Positions 11,741-23,442 of a DNA stretch of 64,000 nucleotides are shown here, piece after piece. This stretch comes from Coleophoma eucalyptorum (Eukaryota > Ascomycota > Leotiomycetes > Helotiales > Dermateaceae), in the NCBI GenBank assembly GCA_026120035.1, contig JALRME010000028.1:377255-441254 (forward strand), written 5' to 3'. Made by a program: the position numbers and the translations under genes. Below the pieces are notes generated by a model. That model did not search any database and was not told the DNA's origin. It was given only the letters and a program-made list of their open reading frames with translations. Position 1 is the first letter of the stretch; every line of letters starts with the position of its first letter.

Positions 11741-12766
11741 TTTTCTACGATGATTTCTAGGGCTTGTGAAGAGAAATATGATAATGGAAGTGATTTACTT
11801 CCGTTCAGGCGTCGATTTAAGGAAGTTTTATTTATAAGACAGCTACGTTATGGTATTAAATCCATTCTCAATATAGTGGAAGTTACGGCTACAAGTTAGT
11901 ACCCTCGGAATATTCTATGAAACTTGCCACCAAGAAAATATAGAATGTTTAGCCCTCTTTTCCTTAGGTCTATTCCTTTCCTCCAATCGTCTCTTCCGTG
12001 TACAGTATGCCTTCGGTGTAAAGTGAACCGTATAGGCGTCTAAGTTTGGAGTCATAGATATAGTGGTAAGTAGTAGGGATGACAGTTGGAATCTTTCTGT
12101 CAGCTTGGTTATATTGCTAGGAAATAGATTATTTACGTCTCCTTTTGCCCATCCGGATTTCGTAATAGGATGAATATATAGCTTCGAGGTTGTTGGCTTT
12201 CCAGAAAACTCGCCCAGTCGCCAATATCTTTGGTTTTCGACACACAAACACACACACACATACAGACAACGTCCCTCTCTACCTTTGATTTCAGGCACCA
12301 CTGGTTTTTGTGTGCCCACCCAGGCTTCGGGTTGCATTCTTTACCTTCTGTTTATGGCTGCACCCACCGCCTTTTAATAAGTTACACAGCTATCAAACGA
12401 GATACACCGTTCCCACTCCCCCCCCCCCTCTCTTCCTTTCCCCATGTCCCACAAGAGAGCAGAGCTTCAACCTTGAACCTCTCTTCTCTCAATTTAAAGC
12501 ACCGCTAATGCCCTCCGCACACCTATATATACAAGAGCTGACACTTTTTTGCTAGAGAAAACTTCTTCAGGAGGTAATGGAAGGCTACCATCCAGCAATG
12601 CGAGAAATTATTGGAGCCTGATGATTTGAAGCAGGAGGGATTGATAACTTCATGGCATTCGGTGCTGAAAGATGTGTTGGGGATCGGCGGGCACAGATAC
12701 CAGCAAATCGATTCCATATGAGATCGCTCTAATCAAACCTACCCTTGGCCACCTACATCAATTCAC
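11741..12766. other. gene-free spacer with simple repeats
   Basis: AT-rich at first, then a short CA-rich microsatellite at about 12241-12262 and a run of C residues at about 12417-12430. No gene was recognised. Confidence 0.5.
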
Positions 12767-13483
12767 TCAAATACTTGAGTCCCAATTGGCCCCTGGCATC
12801 CAAGCCGACTGCGCGTTCTCGCTAGGATATCCCAGGTTGAATGGTGGGACTGTTAACAATGGGCCGATGAACTTCTTCAGACCAGCATTCGTCTTTGGGG
12901 AGATACTTTCAATCTTATGAGGGGCTTCGACAGGTAAATCAGGGACAAACATTTGATCACCTTTGTCATATTTAAAATCTGCGCTGATGCTAACTACAAC
13001 AACACCAACAACAACCACCACCACCACCGCCACAGCTTGCCGAACTTACATAGAAGTTACCCAAGTTGCAGCGGAACACGGCAGGATATTCCAAAAAGGA
13101 CTCGAGCTCTTCAGATGTGATATTGCATTGCGTTACCAAGGTGTTCTATTTCCTATCGCAGGCACGATAGAGATCCATGATGAAGTTGAAGATGTCGGGG
13201 CTCTCTGGCGACACCTGGCGCATAATGATTTGCTTCTATGCCATGCGGCTCGTGCAAGATGGTGGGCGTAAAATTTCTCACACTGCTTGAGAGCATCAAA
13301 GATCGGCTTGATGGTAAGCTGATGGATTGTAGCGCCGGGAGGGGGATGTGGGAGCTCTTGATGGGGGACATGATGTTGGTGGATGTTGAGACTGCTTGCA
13401 GTAAGCGTAGATAGAATTAACAGGAGGTTTGGAGAGAACGTTGGAAGTGGACTGGTCTGGTATGGCCACGTCAAGGCTGGCAA
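12767..13483 (-). pseudogene. unidentified decayed protein-coding gene
   Basis: The minus strand has protein-like segments spread over different frames and cut by stops. One block has ESPDIFNFIMDLYRAC, then a stop, then EELESFLEYPAVFRCNLGNFY followed by a GTAAGT donor. A downstream block reads SADFKYDKGDQMFVPDLP and GLKKFIGPLLTVPPFNLGYP. These look like real, once-selected coding sequence. I do not recognise the family, and a poly-Gly/Val codon run at about 13005-13035 suggests slippage. Confidence 0.4.
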
Positions 13484-13639
13484 AATAAAAGGGAATTATG
13501 AGCTGTTAAGTAGAGAATAAGGCTGAAATACTTGGTTTGTGGGGGAGGGATTGATTGATAAATCGCGAGAAAAGATACTGCATACTTCAAAACATCAAAA
13601 TCCTTACCTTCCTAAAAGCTTTCCTGTCCCGGAAAGGCA

Positions 13640-15081
13640 CGCTTGAGTCTCATATGCACGCTCTTTGGAGAACAGTCGCTGTGTGGTCTTCGCGCCGGCT
13701 GCTCGACCTTGGTATAGATCCTGATATTGGCAGGCAAATCCGGGTCTCTCTTTCTAACCTACATCCCGTTAGTTACAATGCCAAGATTTAAAAGCAAGAA
13801 AAGGGTAGCTTATATAAACAATAGCAATGAAAACAACATACAGTAAAATCATAGCTCTCAATCCTTGAATACTGCGGAATTTCTCATGCAGCAGCGCCTC
13901 AATCTCACACCAATAGTCCACTTGCAGAGCTCATTTTCCTTACAAGAAACTTCAAAGCGACTGACCCGCGAGATAAGATTTTTGCTCTGGTGGGACTAGC
14001 AGGTGATGTCCGTTTCTCTGACTGGGAAGTGAGTCCTGGTTATTCCACCAGCCCTGCAGAGGTCTGCAAACGATTCGCCTGCTGGCAAATAGCAAGAAAC
14101 AAAAGTCTCAAAGCCTTTTCTTTCTCAACACACCCCTCTTTACCAGCTGACAATCTCCTATCGCAATCAACATCACACTGGCCATGGCTCTCAAAATCTA
14201 TGACGAAGAAACTTCCTTCCTAGGCTCCGGACCTGACCCAACCAGATCCAGCAGCCGTTCTCCCTAAAAATAGCCCCACCGCATCCCCTGGTAATTAGGT
14301 TCGGCTGGGGGAATTGTAAAGATCTCAAGCGTAAAGTGCAATCTGTATGGCACCGTACTCAATCATTTCACGCTGATTTTACACCGGTTTTGGGACTTTC
14401 TACCAGGATCAGATGTCTCGCACAGGCCGTCGCATTCTCAGATGGTAACAATGTCTTACACTTAAAAGGCCTAGCAATAGGCGTCATCGAAGAAATCAGC
14501 ATGGTTCCTGAGGAGTCTAAAAAACAGATAGTCGAAGTTGCTACCCCGGAGCCAGAGGCTGCTGCTCACTGGGTGCTTGATAGAGCAGACTGGCTAAGGC
14601 AATGTTACAAAATAGCATTTACATAGAGATATGCTGAGGAAACTGGGAGGTTTGAGGCTTTTGACGTACTATTCTGTGTGATATGACGCCTGATAACAAA
14701 ATCGCTCCTCATAAGTTCTCAAGGTCATTTGAAGAGGCCATCGAGATCCTTAAAAAATCAATGGTATCTCCGGGAGAACAGTTGGATCTTGCGAAGTTGA
14801 ACGATGCATGTGAGCCCATTGTTCCGTCTCTACGATATTGGTCTCAAGGACGTCGATTTGCCTCAGCAACCCGGGGTATCCTGGTATCAGTTCCCAAAAG
14901 TGCCAAGCTCGGAGACCAGATTTGTATTTTTGTGGGAGGGAGAGTACCATTTGTTGTTAGACCGAGAAGTGATAAGTACTCTGAATTGAGTGGGGAGTGC
15001 GATGCGCATGGTCTTATGCATGGTATTGTTGAGGGATTGGGGTTTCATAAATACTGTTGTAAAAATTTCGCATTGAAATAG
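13640..15081 (+). pseudogene. HET gene remnant, C-terminal half only
   Basis: Several frames together carry the signature of the region downstream of a HET domain. There is an ALWRTVAVW-like stretch at about 13655. The block NFKATDPRDKIFALVGLAGD lies at about 13950-14012 and is followed by SPGYSTSPAEV. A segment ending VLHLKGLAIGVIEEIS lies at about 14460-14505. The C-terminal block GRRFASATRGILVSVPKSA, GDQICIFVGGRVPFVVRP, GECDAHGLMHGIVEG lies at about 14850-15035. Stops and frame changes separate the blocks and the HET domain proper is missing. The DPRDKIFALVGLA motif makes the family call firm. Confidence 0.8.
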
Positions 15082-15595
15082 TGTATGAATAAATTGGGAA
15101 CTCAAGTAATGCAAGTTTCTTGGACTGAAATAATCTATAATTGTAGTGGTAGTCAAGCAAAGTAAAATGGTACCTCATACTATAACGTTAGTTCCTGCAT
15201 TCACACTAGGGTAGCTGTGTACGATATATAAAAGACAGCAATGGCTTAAAGCTGCCGACTGAACCGAAATCTTAGTGACACAGACCTTGTAAAGGTTAAC
15301 ATAAATCCCATGTTTCATTTCTGAAGAGTAAATGAAAAAATAATCAAGGAAACCGGAATGGTAGGCTCCATATTTTTCCCTATGTAGTACACCTGTTAAG
15401 CTGTTAATTAGACTCGGAGGTAGGCGGATATAGGTGATAGCTATGTTCGCTCCGAATTAATGCAATCCTCTTTGGCAATTTGAAAGATATAAATGTGCCA
15501 AGAATGTCTTGGTATTATAAAAATAAAGAAAAGTAAAAGACAATAATAACTTGAGAAAGAAAAATCATCATCCATCCTGTCAATATCCGCCCAAC

Positions 15596-16069
15596 ATGTC
15601 GCCGCTTCCCCATGTTCTTACCTCGCTTACCGACCGCGAAGCCATCACAGACGCATTATATCGAGCCGTTTTAGGTTTTGACAATAACGACGTCTCAATT
15701 TTCAATTCGGCTTTCATTGGCCCTGATGTAACCTTCGACCTGAACGGAAATTTCTTTGGCAGCCTCGAGGCAATCCGTACTCAGCTCCTCGACTTTGTGG
15801 GGCCAATGGACACTACGCACATGATCAGTAACATCCGCGTGGATGTCAAGGATGGGGCTTCGAAAGCTTCCCTTTCTGCATATGCGCAGGCACAGCATTG
15901 TCCACCGGGAAAAGGCGCAGATCCAGCTGGCCCGAAATTTCTGACGGGCAGCACATATTTTCTTGATCTGGTGAAAGATGAAGGTGATGGGATGTGGAAG
16001 ATTGAGAAGTGGACCATGAAGATCATCTGGACTCAGGGTGATGGCTCAGTGATGCAGAGACCTGGCTGA
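15596..16069 (+). CDS. SnoaL-like (NTF2 fold) protein
   Basis: A single-exon gene of 157 aa, the usual size for this fold. The sequence starts MSPLPHVLTSLTDREAITDALYR, continues with an aromatic-rich core (FDLNGNFFGSLEAIRTQL) and ends WKIEKWTMKIIWTQGDGSV, matching the SnoaL-like/DUF4440-type pattern (helix, then curved sheet). Members include cyclases, dehydratases and many small ligand-binding proteins, often in secondary metabolism, so the reaction is not predictable. No signal peptide. I chose the ATG at 15596; an upstream non-ATG extension has no similarity. It stands alone among broken genes. Confidence 0.85.
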   Translation: MSPLPHVLTSLTDREAITDALYRAVLGFDNNDVSIFNSAFIGPDVTFDLNGNFFGSLEAIRTQLLDFVGPMDTTHMISNIRVDVKDGASKASLSAYAQAQHCPPGKGADPAGPKFLTGSTYFLDLVKDEGDGMWKIEKWTMKIIWTQGDGSVMQRPG

Positions 16070-17179
16070 GGCAGGATTTCTGGCTTCCAATGGTCGATGC
16101 AAAATTAAAGCATGCTTCGTAAATCAATGAAGCGCAAAAGCTAGGGAAGCCGGAATTTAAAAAGCATAAATATACCACGATAGAGATATGCCTAACAATT
16201 ATCTTGATTAGTCCTACTGACCTTATATTTGTGTTGATAACAATTGTTCTTGCAAGGTTAATTCTAAATAGGGTTCTACTAGAAAAGTCAACATGACAGG
16301 CGTAGGCTTAATAACAATCAGATGTATGGACATTCTACTACACGGAAGTGGCGACGCAGAAATGTTTTTCTCATAAGGCTTGAAGAAGTTCCATGGTACT
16401 AAAGCGCCTTAGAGCTCACCAAGCTGGACCCTTGATCATTGAGTCCCAATTGTCACTTCACCACGAAATCTCTAAATACTCCGCGGCTTTCACGCTATGA
16501 GTAACTCTAAGCGCAAAATGCGTTGGCTAGATACCTTTGCACAGCAGGCAAAGACGGATATGAGTGCTCTATACTTTTGAAGTGGGTGAGACAGAAGGAT
16601 TAATACTAGATTTCTCAGTATAAGTATACTACTCCCAGGTCCAGATTTTCCTTGTCACGATAGACCAAGCATGAGCTACTTGCTATACTGCCGCGGGTCT
16701 TATTATCAAAATTTTAGTTTCTCTTCCTCAGGCCTTTCGAGCTACATATTAAATCGAGATTCGTCTTTCGCTAACTTCTACTAAGGAGAACAGACGCCAT
16801 AAGCGCGGCACGAAATGGTTTAGACGTCTGACAGTCTAGGATAAGGAGAAAGTGAAAGTAGAAGAGCCTTGCATTAGTTTTATCGTATGCACAAAAGAGA
16901 AACACGAGAAAATTTGTAACATGGTTTAACTTAGGCTATCTTCTCAGCTTCCTTATTATCTAGCTTTGCCAACTTATTTGTTGTATAATCAACTTAGAAT
17001 GTTCAAGTACTAAATCAAGGAAATATAGCAAAAAAATCGAGTCTCATATAATATTAATAGAGTATCAAATAGCCTAAGCTGACTATGGAGTTCAATTCAC
17101 AAAATACGGCCCCAGAGTTAGTTTTGCTGACCTCAATCTTCAGAGCCTCGAAAAGAGCTTCACATTAAGGATAATAGGA
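16070..17179. other. AT-rich gene-free spacer
   Basis: No open frame of note. The base composition and many short TA-rich words fit decayed repeat sequence. It may include the 3' part of the retroelement next to it, but I could not recognise any domain. Confidence 0.4.
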
Positions 17180-17890
17180 TATCGAATTGGCATATACTTA
17201 ATCGTAGTAAATGGGGCTTAACGCAGACACAGCACAGCATTAGAGATCATACCCCTGGTCCAGACAGCGGTAGGCGACTTCAAATTCAGTGCTTTGTGCG
17301 GCTCTGGCTGAAAACAAGGATTACATCTATATAGGCCATAGATGTAACGTTTAGGTGTCCCATCAAGATGTTATTGACGTAGCGCTGGAATGTGGCGTGG
17401 CCATCGCAAAGCTCAAAGGGTAGAACTGGCTCTTTTAATTTCCTACTTTGCCCATTGGGGTGGTGAAGAGGGTCAGGGCTTCAACTTTTGGGTTTTCAAT
17501 TTATATACGGTTGAGGGTGTGCCGGACGTCGAGGCTGGTCATGATTTGAGAGCCTGCCATAGGGTAATTATGTCATCTGTTGGAAGAGAATCTTAGTCCT
17601 TTGAGTGATGGCACTTAGCTTCTTTAGTCATAGACACGAATGGCATCACCTGGCGAATATACTCGGGAGACCATGAAGCTTGGTTTGCTTCAATGGACTC
17701 TTTAGAGGTTTTCCCGAACCCAACACCCAACTTCTTCCATTTCTTCTCGTAGCATATGATATACGCAGAATATTCCGTCTGGAGCAATTTCGAGATAAGT
17801 GTTGTAATCTGCGACTTTGCAGTAAGGTGGTAGCTCGTTAGACTCTTATTTAGAGAATATATCAGCGTACTCTTTGGATTCAGGGAGGCA
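17180..17890 (-). mobile_element. degenerate Ty3/gypsy reverse-transcriptase remnant
   Basis: Reading the minus strand across frames gives the order of a gypsy reverse transcriptase: an ESKEYADIFSK, SNELPPY start; APDGIF, HMLREEMEEV, VRENL; then SLDVRHTLNRI, IENPKVEALTLFTTPMG; then ATFQRYVNNILMGHLNVT, MAYID and ILVFSQS. In intact elements the catalytic YxDD lies at the AYIDD position; here one of the aspartates is lost. Stops and frame changes are frequent, so the element is long dead. The gag, integrase and LTR parts were not recognised. Confidence 0.75.
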
Positions 17891-19439
17891 GTGTGCCCTG
17901 GCGCTTCAGACTTGGAGGGAGGAAATGAGCATAGTAAGGAGTGAGGTCGCTTGGGCTTTCCAAGCTCTTGTCGAAGTTGCCATTCTGAGTTTCAGGTCGA
18001 ACTTAGACTTGTCAGTGGAAGAAGCACTACAAAGTTGGTTGGAGATCGCTGGTGGGGATCGAGAAGTGTGAAGAATTGTATCAGGAGCCTTGTAGAAGGT
18101 TGATAGAGAGATGGCATCTCTCCTCGAGGTTGTTGCGTAGAGATGCTGGATTTGAACTTTGTGAGTAGCAATCATATTATAGCAGACTTTGCGCATCTGC
18201 TAGAGAGGTATTATAGCAATGCTTCCTATCATCTTTGTTTCCAGGCAAGTTATTCGGAACATTGTAATCACCACCTTGACAAGAGCGGGAATATATGTTG
18301 CATTCCAGGTACCTCACCAAAACAACACAAAGGAGTATGCCACTGGACCTGAGTTCATCATTCCTGGTCCACCCTCAATCTGGTGTCGTGAGCAGGATTG
18401 TGCGTTTTCACGATGTTACACAGGCAGACTAGCAAACAGTCAGCTCAAGTTCTTATGGAGATTGGCTCCCTCTCTCACCCCCCCTTTATCTTTCCGGTGT
18501 GCCTTATTCTTCCGTGTTGCCTTTCGAGGTATCAGCTTGGTTGGTTCCTGAGGTTTGCCTGGCGTGTTCCGGGTTTCGACAGTTTGCTTCGTTGAGGGTC
18601 CTCTGAAGGGCGCCTTCTCCTTGTGGAGAGATCCTTTGACATCGATATTAATCTTAGAATCTGCCGAGCCAGACATTGTAAAGGACCGGCCTACTGTCGA
18701 ATTCGCAGGCTGGCCAGGAGCATGACCGAATATTCCATATGGGTTCATCCGCTTGGGCCAGCATTTTGCATTTTGACACTATATCGAGGACCAGACTCGG
18801 CTAGCTTGTCTTTAACATGGAGCCGCCCTCTCCTCCAAATGCAGAGCTACTTCGTAAGCCTTGGAACCTTTTTACTATCTTCCAAGAAGCTGATATTGTA
18901 TACTGTCGCCCAGCCATTTCCAACAGGCTGATCGTTAGTCTTCCTTGATACTAGAGGCCACCAAGGAGGAGCAGGACTTCTGCCATAGTCCTAAAAAGTA
19001 CATCTGTGCTGATAGCCACCAACAGTACAAGGCTTTACCAATAAAGTCGTGCGGAAGTAAATGTTCTCAACGAGAGACATTGAAGCAGACCCAGCAGAGA
19101 TGCCAGAGATCATCTTCTCAGAAGCGGTGACCAGGGACAATACAACAATAAGCAGACCCTTTTGCTAACCGTGAAGAGAACAGATGCCCGCATTTCCTGC
19201 CTCCCTGGCCTATCGTAAATACAGGTCTATGCATCTATGCACAGAAGACTGCCAAATTGAAGTTACTGATACCGCTGTCGATTATATCGAACCTCCCGGA
19301 AAGAGAAATGTTGTGGCATCTCCCCACGATCACCAAATATTCATAGCCTGGCACGATTCTCTACTGGTCTCGGAGACTGCGCAAATACCATCTTAGAAAG
19401 AGCGAGGAAGACAAGCCTTGCTAGGGCAAAAGACGGAAT
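17891..19439. other. spacer, possibly gag/protease side of the dead retroelement
   Basis: No recognisable gene. A 102-codon minus-strand frame at 18440-18748 is Lys/Pro/Gly-rich and could be a gag-like remnant because it lies upstream of the reverse-transcriptase remnant in the same orientation, but this is weak. Confidence 0.3.
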
Positions 19440-19481
19440 CATAACTGTTACACAGTCTGATTTTCTAGGCGCAATTGCGAT

Positions 19482-19817
19482 CTATCTCTCTGGCGTAGCA
19501 AATTCGGCCTTTCCAGTACCGGAATGGAGCCAGTTGCCAAGTACAGAAGAAACCAGAAATCTGCTGTAGTTGAGAAAGATACCACGAACTGGCACAGGAG
19601 AGGTTTCAGCCATATACAATGGTGCAATAACTGAAAGAGCTCCCACACCGATTCCTGCAAGACAGCGACCCATAACAATGCCAATCAATTGGCCGTCAGC
19701 AAACGCCATTTGAATCGTCACACCAATAGAGAAGACCAAGCAACAAATGGGGATGTTGAGGTTTCTTCCAATTCTACTTGCCACTGCTTCTCCAATCAAG
19801 TATCCAATGTGTTCCAA
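19482..19817 (-). pseudogene. MFS sugar transporter fragment (TM2-TM5 region)
   Basis: The frame encodes GYLIGEAVASRIGRNLNI, FSIGVTIQM, then GRCLAGIGVGALSVIAPLYMAETSP and VRG. This is the loop 2-3 signature (RxGRR-like) and the TM4 region of sugar porters (GRxxxGxGxG...PxYxxExxP). A full transporter has about 500 residues; only about 100 remain, without the first or the last eight helices. No connecting exons were found on either side, so this is a relic. Confidence 0.78.
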
Positions 19818-21438
19818 TCGAAAAGTAAAAAGATTAGCTTCGTCACATTCTCACATTGATGTACCTACCAAACAACCAGACCGGATCGCGAGTTTGTGAA
19901 ATAATAACCGTGCAGGTTAGCTATCGTGACGACGTTGCTCTTTTCGTCGGTCTTCCTCCCGTGGCACACTTTTATTCGAATACTGGGCAATCTTCTTGTC
20001 AAGTTCTGGCAACTATGCGCAATATTTTCAAGACTGTCTGTGGCGCTAAAATGGTAGACTATACTCTAATAACGCATATGCAGGCCATCTTGTTGCGTTA
20101 TAGTCTTTGCATGAAGTCATACAAGGAAGTTATGATATTTGAGCAGCCCGTGTGGACTGACATTATATTGAATCTTAGCGACTGTCCATAACAGTTCGCT
20201 GGACCAGTACCAAATGTGCGATCAAATCCATGAGGTTAAGAGTAGGGCTCTGAACTAGATTGATGTACAGAGGACGTCAAGTGTAGAGGCGTATTCAGGC
20301 TCTAATCCTTTCTTTACAAACTCTCAGAGGTCAATACCAATGTACGCCAATACTGGCTTTGAACATATCATTGATTTGGCAATGAAATCTCTTGATATGG
20401 ATCATCTCAATTGTATCGATTCTCTGAGCGTAGGAATACGCCATGCAACTTGGGAGCGGCTACGTGAAGACTCCAATGATCTATAGTGCTGGGATTGTGG
20501 AGTAGATCGCCCTGAAAGGTGCCTATAAGATGGTAGCAAGCGTAAGGAAGTTAATCCGACATAAGCTTTCATTTTCTTGTGTTGATATGCCGACATAATT
20601 GATCTGGCTCCATCTCCTTTCGCCCTTTTCCACTTCGTTCGTTGAATTGTTTGCAGACTTGGAGAGGCTTTTGCGCAGTATAAAGGGCACCGCTCTTGCT
20701 TCATGCACTTTCGAAAGGCGAACTAGCCCTGGGTTATATAACTGCTCTTGTTGACCAGTGCCTGACACCAAACACTGTCATAGATCGCATTAGAACCGAT
20801 CCAACCCAGTTATGGCAGAACAAGGGAACGAACCTCTGGAGGTTTTGGTTATCGAAGGAAGAAAGGACACCGAGAACAGATCTAGCAGCTTCATATGCAG
20901 GCCTGGAGAAGTGGTTAGTAGGTGTCATCTAATGCTACGTCGACAACTGCGGTGCTAGGTGGCGCATCTACCTACTCGTAAAATGATTGGGATCCCTGGC
21001 AGATTCTTCAGGCAAGTCTCGACGCGGAACAAAACTCCGTTCTGGAAACATTGAAACTGTACCGCTAATCTGGGCACATCGGTGATTGTAATAGTGTTGA
21101 GTCGCAAAGGCTGAGCTTTCAATGTGTGTCGTTGCTACATTGTACCGTGCGTGGATCGTGCGCGCTAGTCTATCAGCAAGGGAACAACTGATGAAGAGCA
21201 GGCAAAATCAAATACTCTAGTATCTCCTACCATAAGACACGTCGCCAATTTCTATATACCTCAAGAACAGCACTTTCAAGAAATGCAGGCTCATGCCAGA
21301 GACGTCGCATAGTCATAGGCGGTGATCCGAATGGACAAGGGTTGTTGAAGTCTCCATGGAATGGTCTTACGCAGAAAGGTCGCCGGTAACTATATCTCCT
21401 AAGAACTTGCACCATCCCACAAGCACTAACACGCAGTG
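19818..21438. other. gene-free spacer
   Basis: About 1.6 kb. A plus-strand frame at 20696-20932 ends with a protein-like stretch (LWQNKGTNLWRFWLSKEERTP) that I cannot place; the rest shows no coding signal. The last few hundred bases probably contain the promoter of the serine hydrolase gene. Confidence 0.4.
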
Positions 21439-23220
21439 ATGAGGGTTCTCGAAGAATCAACCTGCGAACAAATAAACCAGGATGCGAGACGAATTCTGGC
21501 CATTGCAGGCACTCCTGAATGTGCTGTTTGGGTTGGAAACTGCGCTGGTTGGCAGTGGCAGACGACATTCCGTTCGCAAGACGATGATCGACAAAAGGAT
21601 AATCACGAGCTAGGACACCTCACAACATATTGCATTGGGTCTGTGACTAAGATCTTTGTGGCGATGGGTGCTATCATTCTGCTCGAGCAGTTGGCAAAAG
21701 CCGAAAACATAGTGTATCCTGAATTGCACAAATACTGGGAGGAAAGCATATCTAGGCACTTGGACTTCATCGTCAAACGCAATTTTGACCGCGACCCAAC
21801 ACTATCGGATGTTTTATTCCATTATGGTGGCTTGGTTTCGATGAATGATTTCATTCTCGGCCCGGATGGAAAGGTGCTTACATCCAAAGCTACGTTTTTG
21901 AAGTTGGCAGAACAAGTCACGATGGAAATACACCCGAGCGAACGAGATTCAGGATGGCATTATAACAATGGGGGCTATATTCTTGCAGGTCTCCTGATAG
22001 AGAAATATTCTCACCAAGAGCTTGGCTTGTTCCTCAAGGAGAAGCTATTCGATCCACTTGGAATGGACTTGACTTTTACCGACCGTGAAGCCTTCTTGCG
22101 TTGTCCAACACAATTCAAAGCAGGAGCACATGTGGTATCCCCCAGTGGCAATCCAGCACTAGTTGAATCACCCGACTACTTTGCTGATACTATAGCGTTT
22201 GCTGCTATGGGGATCTATAGCTGCACAAGAGACTTAGCTATCTTCTCAAAATCATTACTCACCGCTCTGCAACCAGACTCAATCGATGATGATATTATGT
22301 CCCACGACAAGGCTGTTCATTTATGCCATCGTCGATATGATTTCCAGAATGACCCTTCCAATTCATATACATATTGTGGATATCGAACAAGCCTGAGCTC
22401 TAAGTATCCTGGTCACCACTCACTAAATCGTGTTGTTGCTGAGGATTTTGGAAACATGTCCAGCTATCAACTATCACCGAACACTAATGGAGGGTCTGTC
22501 AATGTTATCTATCATGGTGGGACTGTCACTGGATTTGAGTGCAGCTTTTATTTGCTATTAGATGACAGTGCTTTTGTTATTGCCTTGTCCAATGCAACTG
22601 GGCTGGTAGATGCTTCCGATCACATTTCTCGACTGGTACTTCAAGAGTTATACCTACCGGGTGGAATGACATCCAAAAGAAAGAAAGGAATTGGCCACCG
22701 ACTTATCGATTTTAAACCTAAGAAAGAACAGAAAAGTAAGACAGAATCATTACACAAAGTCGACATCATCGAGATGGCGAGACTTGGGGCAGAGGAGAGG
22801 CGACGTTATCTTCAAAAATATCAAAATGATATAGACCAGGCTAGCCATCTTTCACGGCTGCCAGTTCCGCGTAAGGGACATTATGTAAATCGTAGGTTTC
22901 GGCAAGGTATCTTTGTTCAGCACTGCAGCGTTGAAGGATTGATTGCCTACGTCAGAGGAGATCTTGATGGGAGTAGAAAGTTCAGGATGGCGTTCATAAG
23001 TGATGACGTGGCAATTTTGGCACCATGTCGAGGCGAGGATCTCTCTGTTTTTGGGGTTGACATATTTGCGGATTGGGAGTCTCTCCGCCTAGAAATTTGT
23101 CGGGATTACCAAAAGCAGGTCACAGGCCTCAGGAGAAATCGAGCTCAAATTACTATTTCCTACACTCTCGAACCTGAAACTGAAACGCTTTCTGGAAGGA
23201 CCCTTTCTTTTGGTCAATAA
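21439..23220 (+). CDS. beta-lactamase-related serine hydrolase (class C / PBP-like fold)
   Basis: An intronless gene of 593 aa. The three signature motifs of the beta-lactamase/transpeptidase superfamily (PF00144) are present: SVTK (catalytic S68 and K71), YNN (Y175), and HGG (H359-G361) in place of KTG. Between them WHYNNGGYILAGLLIEKYS is typical. The N-terminal 400 residues hold the enzyme. The remaining part, from about 410, has a Lys-rich linker and an extra beta-rich region similar to C-terminal domains of fungal homologues. Fungal members include esterases, LovD-like acyltransferases and D-aminopeptidase-like enzymes, so the substrate is open. No signal peptide is seen, so it is likely intracellular. 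The ATG at 21439 follows an upstream in-frame GTG. Confidence 0.88.
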   Translation: MRVLEESTCEQINQDARRILAIAGTPECAVWVGNCAGWQWQTTFRSQDDDRQKDNHELGHLTTYCIGSVTKIFVAMGAIILLEQLAKAENIVYPELHKYWEESISRHLDFIVKRNFDRDPTLSDVLFHYGGLVSMNDFILGPDGKVLTSKATFLKLAEQVTMEIHPSERDSGWHYNNGGYILAGLLIEKYSHQELGLFLKEKLFDPLGMDLTFTDREAFLRCPTQFKAGAHVVSPSGNPALVESPDYFADTIAFAAMGIYSCTRDLAIFSKSLLTALQPDSIDDDIMSHDKAVHLCHRRYDFQNDPSNSYTYCGYRTSLSSKYPGHHSLNRVVAEDFGNMSSYQLSPNTNGGSVNVIYHGGTVTGFECSFYLLLDDSAFVIALSNATGLVDASDHISRLVLQELYLPGGMTSKRKKGIGHRLIDFKPKKEQKSKTESLHKVDIIEMARLGAEERRRYLQKYQNDIDQASHLSRLPVPRKGHYVNRRFRQGIFVQHCSVEGLIAYVRGDLDGSRKFRMAFISDDVAILAPCRGEDLSVFGVDIFADWESLRLEICRDYQKQVTGLRRNRAQITISYTLEPETETLSGRTLSFGQ

Positions 23221-23442
23221 TCCTTTAGGGTATCTGTTGTCCTGTCAGGAATTTTTTTGTAAAGCAGCATCTGCCTCAATATGCAGCCACCTTTTGCAGG
23301 TCATAATGAGAACTTGTCTTAAATAATGGCAAGACCTCCAGACAAGATTCGGAGCTTGCCCATACAAGTCCACTCTTCATAACCAACATGCGTACTATCT
23401 TTGGTCCTAAATTCTCTGTCCTAAACCGTTTTCACTTCAGTA

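Noticed and set aside
20402..20470. AWRIP-like peptide on the minus strand as part of the sugar transporter
   Set aside because: In sugar porters this motif lies after TM5, so on the minus strand it should be below 19440, not above 19817. The match is too short.
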